Assembly (NCBI RefSeq): GCF_022760755.1
Contig: NZ_JAIVFP010000001.1
Coordinates: 885,501-949,500 of the forward strand
From: Candidatus Rhodoblastus alkanivorans
GTDB lineage: Bacteria > Pseudomonadota > Alphaproteobacteria > Rhizobiales > Beijerinckiaceae
Direction of reading: 5' to 3'
Length of the DNA stretch: 64,000 nucleotides
Shown piece by piece: positions 16,777 through 26,373 of this stretch. The notes under the pieces were generated by a model that did no database searches, had not been told where the DNA came from, and was given only the letters and a program-made list of their open reading frames with translations. The number at the start of each line of letters is the position of its first letter. Within the stretch, counting starts at the first letter, position 1. Both the position numbers and the translations under genes were made by a program.

Positions 16777-18305
16777 GCGAGCCGATCTGGCGGGTTGAGC
16801 TGCCCGACGAAGCGGCGACGCGGGCGCTGGCGCAGGAGGTGGCCGGCATGGTCGGCGCCGGCGATCTGGTCACTTTGAGCGGCGACCTGGGCGCCGGCAA
16901 GACCACTTTCGCCCGCGCCCTGATCCGTGGCCTTGCGGGCGATTCCGAGCTTGAAGTCCCGAGCCCGACCTTCACCCTGATGCAGGTCTATGGCGCCGAG
17001 GCTTTTCCCATCGTCCACGCCGATCTTTACCGGGTGAAGGACCCCTCCGAACTCGCCGAACTCGGCTGGGACGAGGCGGCCGAGGGCGCGCTGGTGATCG
17101 TCGAATGGGCCGAGCGCGCCGGCTCCGCGCTCTCGGCGGACCGGCTCGACGTCGCCCTCTACGCGGATATGAAGCGCGGACCGGATTACCGCCGCGCCGA
17201 AATCGTCGGCCATGGCGACGCCGCGAGCCGCCTGATCCGCCTGCGCGGCGCGCAAAACCTTCTCGAACGCTGCGGCTGGGACGACGCCGAGCGCGAACAC
17301 ATGCAGGGCGACGCCTCGACCCGCGCCTATGAAATGCTGATCAAGCCGGACGGCGACAAGGCGGTGCTGATGATCATGCCGCCGCGCACCGACGGCCCGC
17401 CGGTCAAGGGCGGCAAGCCCTATAGCGCGATTGCTCATCTCGCCGAAAATATCCGGCCGTTCATCGCCATGGACGAGGCACTGATCGCGCAGGGGTTTTC
17501 CGCGCCGCGCCTTTTCGCCGCCGATTTCGCCGCCGGCCTCGCCGTATTGGAATATCTCGGCGACGAGGGCATGGTCGGCGAGGGGGGGCCGCGCCCGGAG
17601 CGCTATTCCGAGGCCATCCGCCTTCTCGCCCAGCTGCATGGGCGGAGCCTGCCGGAGGAGATCGCCTTTTCCGGCGGGACCTATCGCCTCCCGCATTACG
17701 ATCTCGACGCCTTTCTCATCGAGGTCGAACTGCTGCTCGAATGGTATGCGCCCCATATTCTCGGCGTCCAGCTCGCCTCCGGCGCGCGGGCGCAATTCGA
17801 GAACGCCTGGCGCGCGCTTCTTGCGGGCCCGGTGGCGGCGCCGACAACCTGGACCTTGCGCGACTATCATTCGCCGAATCTGCTCTGGCTTGCGAACCGC
17901 AGCGGCCCGCAGCGTGTCGGCCTGCTCGATTTTCAGGACGCCGTGCTCGGGCCGCCGGCCTATGACCTCGTCTCGCTGCTGCAGGACGCCCGCGTGACCG
18001 TGCCGGACGAACTGGAGCTGAAGCTGCTCGGCGCCTATGCCTTCATCCGCAAGAACGCCGAGGAAAATTTCGACGTCGCCGCCTTCACCACATCTTACGC
18101 GATCATGGGGGCGCAGCGCGCGTGCAAGATCCTGGGCATTTTCGCCCGGCTCGACAGGCGCGACGGCAAGCCCGCCTATCTCGCCCACATGCCGCGGGTG
18201 AAAAACTATCTCAAGAAGGACCTCGGCCACCCGGCGCTCGCCGATCTCAAGGCGTGGTTCGACCAATATCTGCCGCTTCTGTTCGCAGAGGAGGCGGTCG
18301 CGTGA
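16773..18305 (+). CDS. Fusion of TsaE and AmgK (N-acetylmuramate/GlcNAc anomeric kinase)
   Basis: A 510-residue two-domain protein. The N-terminal part (about 1-155) is TsaE, the ATPase of the t6A37 tRNA-modification complex, with Walker A GDLGAGKT at 37-44 and the PSPTFTLMQVY segment. The C-terminal part (about 165-510) is an aminoglycoside-phosphotransferase fold kinase with LRDYHSPNLLWL and LLDFQDAVLGPPAYDL as catalytic and metal-binding motifs, matching AmgK. AmgK phosphorylates recycled MurNAc at C1. The next gene is murU, the following step, which supports the kinase call. The start at 16773 has a GGAGGGG ribosome-binding site. Confidence 0.9.
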   Translation: MSEPIWRVELPDEAATRALAQEVAGMVGAGDLVTLSGDLGAGKTTFARALIRGLAGDSELEVPSPTFTLMQVYGAEAFPIVHADLYRVKDPSELAELGWDEAAEGALVIVEWAERAGSALSADRLDVALYADMKRGPDYRRAEIVGHGDAASRLIRLRGAQNLLERCGWDDAEREHMQGDASTRAYEMLIKPDGDKAVLMIMPPRTDGPPVKGGKPYSAIAHLAENIRPFIAMDEALIAQGFSAPRLFAADFAAGLAVLEYLGDEGMVGEGGPRPERYSEAIRLLAQLHGRSLPEEIAFSGGTYRLPHYDLDAFLIEVELLLEWYAPHILGVQLASGARAQFENAWRALLAGPVAAPTTWTLRDYHSPNLLWLANRSGPQRVGLLDFQDAVLGPPAYDLVSLLQDARVTVPDELELKLLGAYAFIRKNAEENFDVAAFTTSYAIMGAQRACKILGIFARLDRRDGKPAYLAHMPRVKNYLKKDLGHPALADLKAWFDQYLPLLFAEEAVA

Positions 18306-19024
18306 GCGGGGGACCGGAAAAGGCTTTGGTCTTTGCGGCGGGCCTTGGAACCCGGATGAGGCCGATCACCTTGTCGCTGCCGAAGCCCTTGGTGCGCATC
18401 GGCGGCAAGGCGATGATCGACCATGTGCTCGACCGGCTCGAAGAGGGCGGCGTCGAAGAGGCCATCGTCAATGTCCATTGGCTCGCCGACCAGATCGAGG
18501 ATCATCTCCGGGGGCGACGCATTCCCAGGATCGCCATTTCCGACGAGCGCGACCTGCTGCTCGACCAGGGCGGCGGCATCGTCAAGGTTTTGAAGGCGTT
18601 CGGCGGAAAACCGTTTTTCATCTGCAATACCGACGCTTTGTGGATCGACGAGCCGGAGCCGCAGGTCGCGCGCCTCGCCCGCGCCTGGGACGGCGCGAAA
18701 ATGGACGTGCTCCTGCTGCTCGCCGATAGGAAGACCAGTCTCGGGGTCGAGGGACGCGGCGATTTCTTCCGCGACGCGCAGGGGCGGCTGTCGCGGCCCG
18801 CGCCGGGCGAAAGCGCGCCTTACGTCTATAGCGGCGTCGGGATCGTGAAATCGTCGCTGTTCGAGGGCTGCCCGCTGGAGCCGTTCCGGCTCGCGCCCTT
18901 CTTCTTCGCGGCGGCGGAGCGGGGCCGCCTGTTCGGTCTGCCGCTCAAGGGCCGCTGGCTCCATGTCGGCGCGCCCGAGACCGTCGAAAAGGCGGAACGG
19001 ATTTATCGGGCGGCGGTCGCCTGA
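18302..19024 (+). CDS. murU: MurNAc-1-phosphate uridylyltransferase MurU
   Basis: A 240-residue nucleotidyltransferase that makes UDP-MurNAc from MurNAc-1-phosphate, bypassing MurA/MurB in peptidoglycan recycling. The activation loop AAGLGTRMRPIT (residues 12-23) and the SLPKPLVRIGGK lysine motif are present. NTDALW near residue 105 provides the metal-binding Asp. It begins with GTG at 18302, overlapping the stop of tsaE-amgK (GTGA), so it is translationally coupled to the kinase that makes its substrate. It is shorter than glucose-1-phosphate thymidylyltransferases, as expected for MurU. Confidence 0.88.
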   Translation: MSGGPEKALVFAAGLGTRMRPITLSLPKPLVRIGGKAMIDHVLDRLEEGGVEEAIVNVHWLADQIEDHLRGRRIPRIAISDERDLLLDQGGGIVKVLKAFGGKPFFICNTDALWIDEPEPQVARLARAWDGAKMDVLLLLADRKTSLGVEGRGDFFRDAQGRLSRPAPGESAPYVYSGVGIVKSSLFEGCPLEPFRLAPFFFAAAERGRLFGLPLKGRWLHVGAPETVEKAERIYRAAVA

Positions 19025-19133
19025 CCCCGAGCCGCAAGGAGCGCCCGATGCCTGAGATCGCGCAGGTTTTTTCGCCTTTGCGGCGCCAAAAGTCATAAGA
19101 CAAGCAGTTTCCGGTCGTTCGGAATCGGAAGAA

Positions 19134-19142
19134 TGCTATACT
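19134..19142 (+). promoter_or_regulatory. Possible extended -10 promoter for addB
   Basis: TGCTATACT at 19134-19142 matches an extended -10 element (TGn-TATAAT type). No good -35 is visible. It lies 79 bases upstream of the addB start in an AT-rich gap. No LexA-type palindrome was seen. Confidence 0.35.
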
Positions 19143-19220
19143 TCATTGTTTTAACGCGTATTTTTGTCAAAAAGTCTGCAGCTTTTCGAAAATGTGCACT
19201 AGAACCAGGGTCGAACAGCC

Positions 19221-22200
19221 ATGCCGTGCGTCTTCACCATTCCTCCCGGCGCGCCGTTCCTCGAAACCTTCGCAAGCGCGTTGCTCGACGGCCGGGTCGT
19301 TCCCGGCCTGTCGCGCGAATCCGGGCCGCTGGCTCTTGCGAAGACGACGATCTATGTGCCGACGCGCCGCGCCGGCCGCGCGCTCGCCGCCGAGCTGGCC
19401 CGCCAAAGCGACAATCCCGCCATTCTCCTGCCGCGCATCCTGCCGCTCGGCGCGCTCGACGGCGAGCGCGACGAGACGGCTTTCGACAATCCGCTCGATC
19501 CGGCTTTGCCCCGCGCGGCAGGCGACATCGAGCGGCGGATGATTCTGGGCGATCTCATTCTCGCCTGGGCGCGCAACTTGAGCCAGGCGATCGTCTCGAT
19601 CGACGCCGACGGCGCCATCCGCCATGCGCCGGAAAGCCTGCTGGTGGCCGCCCATCCCGCCGACGCCTGGCGCCTCTCGGGCGATCTCGCCGCCCTGATC
19701 GACGAAATGATCATCGAAAATATCGACTGGGCGCGCCTGAAAAATATCAACGGCGAATTCGACGAATATTGGCGGATCACGCTCAACTTTCTCGACATTG
19801 CGATGAGGGCCTGGCCCGCCGTCCAGCAGGAGCGCGGCTTCGTCGACAAGGCGGCGCGCCAGCAGGCCTTGATCGCGCGCGCGATCGAAAAGGCGGCGCA
19901 TGAAAGCGATCCTGTGATCGCCGTCGGTTCGACTGGGTCCAATATCGTCACCGCGCGTCTCTTGAAGGCGATCGCTTATGCGCCCCGGGGCGCGGTCGTC
20001 CTGCCGGGGCTCGATCTGCGCCTTGACGAAGAATCCTTCGCCGCCATCCGCAACGGCGACGAGCCCTGCGCCACCCATCCCCAGGCCTTTCTCGCCCGGC
20101 TGATCGAAACCATCGGCGTGACGCGCGCCGAAATCGTCACGCTCGGCGAAGCGCAAGGCGCGCAGGCCGCGCGCGACGCCTTTTGCTCCGAAGCTTTTCG
20201 GCCCGCCGACAGCACCGATCTGTGGCCGCGCTGGCGCGCCGCGCAAGAGCCGGGCGCGCTGGAGGCGGCGCTGGCCGGCGTGACGCTCGTCGAGGCGGCG
20301 GACGAGCGCGAGGAGGCTCTGGCCATCGCGGTCATTTTGCGCGAGGCGCTCGAACATGACGGCCTCACCGCGGCTCTGGCGACGCCGGATCGCGGCTTGG
20401 CGGAACGGGTGCGCGCCGAACTCTTGCGCTGGAATGTCGAGATCGACGATTCGGGCGGCGCTCCGCTCGCCGCTTCGCCCGCCGGCGCGCTATCGCGGCT
20501 GATCCTGCTGGCGCTCAAAGGCGCGGGCGCCGATTGGGCGGCGCTGGTTTCCCATCCCGCTTTCTCGCTCGGCCTCGGCGCAGAGGCCGAGCGGCTGGCG
20601 CGCCTGTTCGAGATTGGCGTGTTGCGCTGCGATGCAGCCGGCGATTTCTGGCGCGACCACATCGCGCCCGCGCGCGCGGCGGCCGGGGGCGAACACGCCC
20701 ATCCGCGCCAGAGGGAAATTTCGGACGCCGACTGGGAAGCGCTCGAAAATTTCGCGGAAAAACTCGACGCCGCTTTCGCGCCCCTGCGCGCGCTCGCGCA
20801 AGCCGGCGAAACCGATCTAAAACCCTGGCTCGCGGCCCATCGCAAGGCTTTGGGCCTGATCGTCGCCGGCGATGAAAGCGTGCTGCCCGCGGGCGACGAC
20901 GGCGCGGCGCTCGAAAGGCTTTTTGCCGAACTGGAAACTTCGGCCAACGCCACATTCACCTTTCACGCCGAGAGCTATGCGGCCTTTTTTGACGCCCTGA
21001 TCGGCGAGCAGGTTTTACGCGGCGCGGCCCGCGCCCATCCGCGCCTCAAGATTCTTGGCCTGCTGGAGGCGCGCCTCATCGGGGTCGATCGACTTGTCAT
21101 GGCGGGATTGGACGAGACGATCTGGCCGCCGCGCGGCGAGACCGACTGTTTCCTCAATCGGGCGATGCGCGCGCAACTCGGCCTGTCGTCGCCGGAGCGG
21201 CGGATCGGTCAGACCGCCCATGATTTCGTGCAGGGATTCGGAGCGCCGGAAGTGGTGTTGAGCCGGGCGAAAAAGCGCGGCGGCGCGCCGGCCACGCCCT
21301 CGCGCTTTCTTCAGCGCATGGAGGCGCTCGCCGGCGCCCCGATCTTCGAGGAGCTGCGCGCGCGCGGCGCCCGCTGGCTCGAACTGGCGCGCCAACTCGA
21401 CGCTGCGCCGCTCGCGCCGCCTTTACGGCGGCCCGCGCCCGTACCGGACCTCGCTCTGCGCCCGAAAAAATTGTCGGTGACGCGAATCGAAACCTTGCGG
21501 CGCGATCCCTATGCCATCTATGCGGAGTTCATCTTAAGACTTCTAGCCCTGCCAGAGCTCGATCAGGAGTATGGCGCGCGGGAAATCGGTACGGCCCTGC
21601 ATGAGGCGCTGGAGGAGTTCTGCCGGCGCCACCCCGCCGGACCTTTGCCGGAACATGCGCGCGACGAGTTGATCGGGCTGGCGCGGGACCGGCTCGCAGC
21701 CTTCGGTGCCGACCCGGAATTTTTGGCGTTCCGCTGGCCGCGCCTGCTGCAGGGGCTCGATGTTTTTCTCAGCTTTGAGGCGGAGCGGCGTCCTCTCATC
21801 GAGCGCGTCGAGGTCGAGCTTGGCGGACGCCTGCAAATTCCGCTCGGCGACGGTTCGGAATTCACCCTCACCGCCAAGGCTGACCGCATCGAACTGCTCA
21901 AGGACGGAACGGCGGCGGTCGTCGACTACAAAAGCGGGCGTGCGCCCTCGAACAAGGAAGTCGGCGCGGGCTGGTCGCCGCAACTCACCCTGGAGGCGGC
22001 CATGCTGTCGCAAGGCGCCTTTCACGGCGTGAGCATGCGCGAGGCAGCCGACGCCTTTTATGTTCCGCTTGGCGGCGGCAAGGACAAGGCGCGTCGGGTC
22101 GCCAATGGCAAGGGTGAGCCGTTGGGCGACCTCATCGCCGAACATTATGAAGCGCTCATCGAATTGCTGAACGATTTCCGCGATCCGAAAAAGGGCTATC

Positions 22201-22307
22201 CGGCGCGGCCGTTTCCGCAATTCGCCCTGCGCTATAATGATTACGACCATCTCGCGCGGACCCGCGAATGGTCGGCAGCGGGCGGTGAAGGCGGGGACGA
22301 TTCATGA
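19221..22307 (+). CDS. addB: Double-strand break repair protein AddB
   Basis: A 1028-residue AddB of the alphaproteobacterial type, a subunit of the AddAB helicase-nuclease that resects double-strand DNA ends for RecA loading. Its N-terminal nucleotide-binding region has degenerated (PPGAPF instead of a Walker A lysine motif). The C-terminal PD-(D/E)XK nuclease is intact, with VVDYKSGRAPS near residue 905. Length and start (MPCVFTIPPGAPFLE) match the family. The stop overlaps the addA start by ATGA. Confidence 0.93.
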   Translation: MPCVFTIPPGAPFLETFASALLDGRVVPGLSRESGPLALAKTTIYVPTRRAGRALAAELARQSDNPAILLPRILPLGALDGERDETAFDNPLDPALPRAAGDIERRMILGDLILAWARNLSQAIVSIDADGAIRHAPESLLVAAHPADAWRLSGDLAALIDEMIIENIDWARLKNINGEFDEYWRITLNFLDIAMRAWPAVQQERGFVDKAARQQALIARAIEKAAHESDPVIAVGSTGSNIVTARLLKAIAYAPRGAVVLPGLDLRLDEESFAAIRNGDEPCATHPQAFLARLIETIGVTRAEIVTLGEAQGAQAARDAFCSEAFRPADSTDLWPRWRAAQEPGALEAALAGVTLVEAADEREEALAIAVILREALEHDGLTAALATPDRGLAERVRAELLRWNVEIDDSGGAPLAASPAGALSRLILLALKGAGADWAALVSHPAFSLGLGAEAERLARLFEIGVLRCDAAGDFWRDHIAPARAAAGGEHAHPRQREISDADWEALENFAEKLDAAFAPLRALAQAGETDLKPWLAAHRKALGLIVAGDESVLPAGDDGAALERLFAELETSANATFTFHAESYAAFFDALIGEQVLRGAARAHPRLKILGLLEARLIGVDRLVMAGLDETIWPPRGETDCFLNRAMRAQLGLSSPERRIGQTAHDFVQGFGAPEVVLSRAKKRGGAPATPSRFLQRMEALAGAPIFEELRARGARWLELARQLDAAPLAPPLRRPAPVPDLALRPKKLSVTRIETLRRDPYAIYAEFILRLLALPELDQEYGAREIGTALHEALEEFCRRHPAGPLPEHARDELIGLARDRLAAFGADPEFLAFRWPRLLQGLDVFLSFEAERRPLIERVEVELGGRLQIPLGDGSEFTLTAKADRIELLKDGTAAVVDYKSGRAPSNKEVGAGWSPQLTLEAAMLSQGAFHGVSMREAADAFYVPLGGGKDKARRVANGKGEPLGDLIAEHYEALIELLNDFRDPKKGYPARPFPQFALRYNDYDHLARTREWSAAGGEGGDDS

Positions 22308-25300
22308 GCGGCGCGCGGAAAATTCCCGAGGCGACCCGGGCGCGGCAGGCTCTGGCGTCGGACCCTAAGAATTCCGCCTGGGTCTCCGCCAATGCCGGTT
22401 CCGGCAAGACCCATGTGCTGGCGCAAAGGGTCATCCGCCTGCTGCTCGCGGGCGTCGCGCCGGGGCGCATCCTGTGCCTGACTTTCACCAAGGCGGCCGC
22501 CGCCAATATGGCCGCGCGCGTGTTCCAGACGCTCGCGAAATGGACGGCGCTCGACGACGAGGCTCTGCGCGAGGCGATTGGCTCGACCGGCGCCGGGCGC
22601 CCGCGCGAGCGAAACGAACTCGATTTCGCGCGCAAACTTTTCGCCCGCGCCGTCGAGACGCCGGGCGGGTTGAAAATCCAGACCATCCACGCCTTCTGCG
22701 AGCGCGTCCTCCATGCCGCGCCCTTCGAGGCCAATGTCGCGGCCGGCTTTGCCGTGGTCGAGGATGTCGAGCAGCAGCAATTGATCGCGCGCGCCCGCCG
22801 CGAAACGCTGCGCCAGGCCGAACATGACCAAAGGCTCGGCGCGGCGCTGGCGCGCGTCGCGCAGGACGCAGGCCTCGTCTTCGACAAGCTGCTCAATGAG
22901 GCCCTTTCGCGCCGCGCCGCGTTCCGCGCCGCCGCGCCCGGGGCTTTGAGCGCTGCGCTCGGCGTCGCGCCCGGAGAGACGCCGGAAGCCTTGCGCGGCG
23001 CGATGCTGGAACAGGGCGTCGGACCGCGACGCTGGCTCGATTTCGCGGCTTTCCTGCGTGGCGGCAAGAAGACGGATGCGGCGAACGCCGAGGCCTTCGA
23101 GCAGGCGCATCGCGCATGGAAGGCCGGCGCGTTCGATGCGGCGCGGGAGGCCTTGTTCACCGTCTTCTTCACCCTCAAGGGCGAGCCGGCGAAAAAATTG
23201 CTGACCGCCGATCTGGCCAAAGCGCGGCCCGATCTCCTCGACGAACTCACACGCGAGCAAGACCGGCTGAACATGCTGCGTGGAAAAATCAAGGCGGCGG
23301 AAACCGCCGAGCGCAGCCTTGCCTTGATCGTCGTCGTCAACGCCATTCTCGACCGCTATGAATCGATCAAGGCCGAGCGGCAGATTCTCGATTTCGAGGA
23401 TCTCATCGCCCGTACGGGCGAGATGCTGAAGCGCTCCTCGGCGCGCTGGATATTGCAAAAACTTGACGCCGGGATCGACCATATTCTGGTCGATGAAGCG
23501 CAGGACACCAGCGCCGCGCAATGGGACATTCTCGATCTGCTGTCGGGGGATTTTTTCGCCGGCGCGGGTCAGGCGCGCCGCCTGCGCAGCTTTTTCGCGG
23601 TGGGCGACGAGAAGCAGTCGATCTTTTCCTTTCAAGGCGCCGAGCCGAAACTGTTCGCGACGAAGAAGGCGGAGTTTCAGAAACGCGCGAAGGCCGCGCA
23701 AATGCCTTTCGAGCCGGTTGAATTGACGCTCTCCTTCCGCTCGGCGCCCGGCGTGCTCGAAGCCGTGGACAAGGTGTTCGAGAAGCCGGAGCATTTTCGT
23801 GGCCTGTCGGCGCAGGAAGACCATGTCCGCACCGTGCATGAGGCGCTCAAGCGCGACCTGCCGGCGCGGATCGAAATCTGGAATGTGATCGAGCCCGGCG
23901 AAAAGGAGGAAAGCCGCGACTGGCGCCTGCCGCTCGATTTTCGCGACGAGGCCGATCCGCCCGTCGCCGACGCGCGGCGCATCGCCGAGACGATCCGGCT
24001 CTGGCTCCAGCCCGGTTCCGGCGAGACCGTTCACGAAGACGGCGCGCGCCGCGCGCTCAGGCCCGGCGATATCATGATCCTGGTGCGCCGCCGCGACGCC
24101 TTTTTCGACGCCATGATCCGCGCCCTGCGCGAAAAAGGCGTGCCGGCGGCGGGCGCCGACCGGCTCCAGCTCGCCCAACATATCGCCGTGATGGACCTCG
24201 TCGCCATTGGCCGCGCGGCGCTGCTGCCGGAGGACGATCTGACCCTCGCCACAGCGCTCAAGACACCGGTCTTCGGTTTCGATGACGAGGATCTGCTTTG
24301 TGTCGCGCCTTTGCGGCGCGGCGCGCTGCAAGAGGCTTTGCGCGCGTCCGGCGAAAAGCGATTTCAGGAGGCCTGCGCCCGACTCGATCTGTTGCGCCGC
24401 CTCGGCCGCGCCCTGCCGCCCTTCGCCTTTTTCGCGCGTCTCCTCGGCCCGCTCGGCGCCCGTCGCGCCTTTCTGTCGCGGCTCGGCCCGGAGGCGGGCG
24501 ACGCGCTCGACGAATTCCTCAATCTGGCTTTTGCCCACGAGCGCGCCCGCGCGCCTTCGCTCGCCGCTTTTCTCGGCGAGGTCGCGGGCCTCGACGTTTC
24601 GATCAAGCGCGACATGGACCTCACTTCTTCCTTCGTGCGGGTGATGACGGTCCACGCCGCCAAGGGACTGGAAGCGAAAATCGTCTTTTTGCCGGACGTC
24701 TGCGGCGCGCCCGCCGCCAATCAGGACGGCGCGCTTTTCCCTCTGGCGACCGCGAAAGGCGATCAGCTCGCCTGGTCGCCGAAAAAGGATTTCGATTGCG
24801 CCGCGGTGGCGGATGCGCGCCAAAAACGGCAGGAACTTGCGGGCGAGGAATATCGCCGGCTGCTCTATGTCGCGATGACCCGGGCCGAGGAGCGCCTCTA
24901 TGTCGCGGGCCATCGCGGCGCCCGCGCGATTGCGCCGGAAAGCTGGCGGGCGATGATCGAGAACGCTCTGGGGGAAGGCGCCGTCGAGGCTCCCGCGCCC
25001 TGGGGTGGGGACGAGAAGGTTATGCGTTTCGGGCCGCCGGAAACGGTCCTGGAAGCGCCCGCCGCCGCGCCGGCTCGGGAGGAAACGCGCGCCGCCCCGC
25101 CGCCGGCCTGGCTGTTCGCGCCCGCCGCCGCCGAACTTGCCGCGCCGCCGCCGCTGCGGCCTTCGAGCGCGTTCGAGGGCGCCGACCAGCGCGCGGCGGA
25201 GGCCGCACCCTCGCCGCAGCGCGCGCAGGCCCTGGAAGAAGGGCGTCTCGTCCATCGCCTGCTGCAATTCCTCCCTGACCTGCCCCGGGACGCCCGCCGC

Positions 25301-25747
25301 GCGGCCGCGCTGCGCGACCTTGCGGCGCAGGGGCCTGGCGCCGGGCGCGTGGAAAAACTTGTCGCGGCGGCGATCGCCGTGCTGGACGATCCGCGGCTTG
25401 AGCCCCTGTTCGGGGCAAGGTCGATCGCCGAAGCGCGCATCGCCGCGCGCCTCGAAAAGCCCGGCGGCGGCTTTGTCGAAATCGTCGGCGCCATCGACCG
25501 CATGGCGGAAACGGAAGACGGCGTGTGGCTCGCCGACTACAAGACCGGCGCGCCAAGCCCGGAGCGCCGTCCGGCTCATGTCGCCCAGCTTGCGCTTTAT
25601 CGCGCCGGCGCGGCGCGGCTCTATCCGGGGAAACGAGTGCGCTGCGTCCTGATTCATGCCGGCGGGCCCGTGGTGGAGGAAATTCCCGCCGCCGAACTCG
25701 ACGCGGCCCTGGAGGCCGCCCTGCGCCTCCCCGGCAAATCGAATTAG
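22304..25747 (+). CDS. addA: Double-strand break repair helicase-nuclease AddA
   Basis: A 1147-residue SF1A helicase with C-terminal nuclease. Walker A is NAGSGKTHVLAQR near residue 30, motif II includes LVDEAQDTSAAQW near 395, and motif V/VI includes VMTVHAAKGLEAK and LLYVAMTRAEERLY. The C-terminal RecB-like nuclease carries LADYKTGAPS near residue 1080. With AddB it processes broken DNA ends until Chi-like sites are met. Its TAG stop codon lies inside the Irr-box-like palindrome preceding the iron operon. No trxA follows, unlike in some relatives. Confidence 0.95.
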   Translation: MSGARKIPEATRARQALASDPKNSAWVSANAGSGKTHVLAQRVIRLLLAGVAPGRILCLTFTKAAAANMAARVFQTLAKWTALDDEALREAIGSTGAGRPRERNELDFARKLFARAVETPGGLKIQTIHAFCERVLHAAPFEANVAAGFAVVEDVEQQQLIARARRETLRQAEHDQRLGAALARVAQDAGLVFDKLLNEALSRRAAFRAAAPGALSAALGVAPGETPEALRGAMLEQGVGPRRWLDFAAFLRGGKKTDAANAEAFEQAHRAWKAGAFDAAREALFTVFFTLKGEPAKKLLTADLAKARPDLLDELTREQDRLNMLRGKIKAAETAERSLALIVVVNAILDRYESIKAERQILDFEDLIARTGEMLKRSSARWILQKLDAGIDHILVDEAQDTSAAQWDILDLLSGDFFAGAGQARRLRSFFAVGDEKQSIFSFQGAEPKLFATKKAEFQKRAKAAQMPFEPVELTLSFRSAPGVLEAVDKVFEKPEHFRGLSAQEDHVRTVHEALKRDLPARIEIWNVIEPGEKEESRDWRLPLDFRDEADPPVADARRIAETIRLWLQPGSGETVHEDGARRALRPGDIMILVRRRDAFFDAMIRALREKGVPAAGADRLQLAQHIAVMDLVAIGRAALLPEDDLTLATALKTPVFGFDDEDLLCVAPLRRGALQEALRASGEKRFQEACARLDLLRRLGRALPPFAFFARLLGPLGARRAFLSRLGPEAGDALDEFLNLAFAHERARAPSLAAFLGEVAGLDVSIKRDMDLTSSFVRVMTVHAAKGLEAKIVFLPDVCGAPAANQDGALFPLATAKGDQLAWSPKKDFDCAAVADARQKRQELAGEEYRRLLYVAMTRAEERLYVAGHRGARAIAPESWRAMIENALGEGAVEAPAPWGGDEKVMRFGPPETVLEAPAAAPAREETRAAPPPAWLFAPAAAELAAPPPLRPSSAFEGADQRAAEAAPSPQRAQALEEGRLVHRLLQFLPDLPRDARRAAALRDLAAQGPGAGRVEKLVAAAIAVLDDPRLEPLFGARSIAEARIAARLEKPGGGFVEIVGAIDRMAETEDGVWLADYKTGAPSPERRPAHVAQLALYRAGAARLYPGKRVRCVLIHAGGPVVEEIPAAELDAALEAALRLPGKSN

Positions 25748-25758
25748 AAATTTTCTAA
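25744..25758 (+). promoter_or_regulatory. Irr-box-like palindrome upstream of ftrABCD
   Basis: TTAGAA-ATT-TTCTAA at 25744-25758 is a perfect inverted repeat. It fits the ICE/Irr box (TTAGAA-N3-TTCTAA type) known for iron-responsive genes in Rhizobiales. It overlaps the addA stop codon and lies 65 bases before the iron-uptake operon. Control by Irr is inferred. Confidence 0.6.
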
Positions 25759-25823
25759 ACAAGCGGGATTTGATTGCGCGATGGCGGCCGATAAAGAAAC
25801 TCGGCGGCATTGGAGGTCGAAAC

Positions 25824-26372
25824 ATGAAGAAACTGCCGTCCCGCGCCCTGCTCGCCGCCGCCGTCCTTCTCGGCGCGGAAACCCTTGCCTTGGCCAAGGA
25901 AACACCGGTTGGCGCGCCGCAAATCATCGGCGGCATGGAGGTCGGCGCGGTCTATCTTCAGCCGATCGAGATGGATCCGCCGGGGATGATGCTCCCGGTC
26001 AAGGAGTCCGACATCCATCTCGAAGCCGATATCCATGCGACCAAAAACAATCCCAATGGTTTTGCGACGGGCGACTGGATGCCCTATCTCGTCGTCAAAT
26101 ACCAGCTGACCAAGGAAGGCGCGGCCGAGAAACGCGCCGGCGACCTCATGCCGATGACGGCGTCCGACGGCCCGCATTATGGCGACAATGTCAAGCTGAT
26201 GGGGCCAGGCCGCTACAAGCTCGTCCTCCATATCGAGCCGCCGAGCGACAATCCCCGCGTTCATTTCGGCCGCCATGTCGACAAGGAAACCGGGGTCGGG
26301 CCCTGGTTCAAGCCCTTCGACGCCACATTCGAATTCACTTATGCCGGAACGGGTAAGAAAGGCGCCTATTGA
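25824..26372 (+). CDS. ftrA: Periplasmic iron-binding protein FtrA (P19/FetP family)
   Basis: A 182-residue secreted protein with a Sec signal peptide (about residues 1-24). The mature protein is a P19/Tpd-type domain: EMDPPGMMLPVKESDIHLEADIHA near the start carries the Met, Glu and His ligands, with more His in DGPHYGDNVKLMGPG and VHFGRHVDK. P19 proteins bind Fe2+ (and Cu2+) in the periplasm and hand it to an FTR1 permease. The ATG at 25824 was chosen because it gives the signal peptide. It is the first gene of a four-gene ftr operon. Confidence 0.9.
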   Translation: MKKLPSRALLAAAVLLGAETLALAKETPVGAPQIIGGMEVGAVYLQPIEMDPPGMMLPVKESDIHLEADIHATKNNPNGFATGDWMPYLVVKYQLTKEGAAEKRAGDLMPMTASDGPHYGDNVKLMGPGRYKLVLHIEPPSDNPRVHFGRHVDKETGVGPWFKPFDATFEFTYAGTGKKGAY

Positions 26373-26373
26373 C

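Noticed and set aside
22241-25936. Open frame of 1231 codons on the minus strand across addA
   Set aside because: It lies antisense to a clear AddA with all helicase motifs; its translation is low-complexity Arg/Ala/Gly-rich with no domain. Long antisense frames are expected in high-GC genes with G/C at codon third positions.
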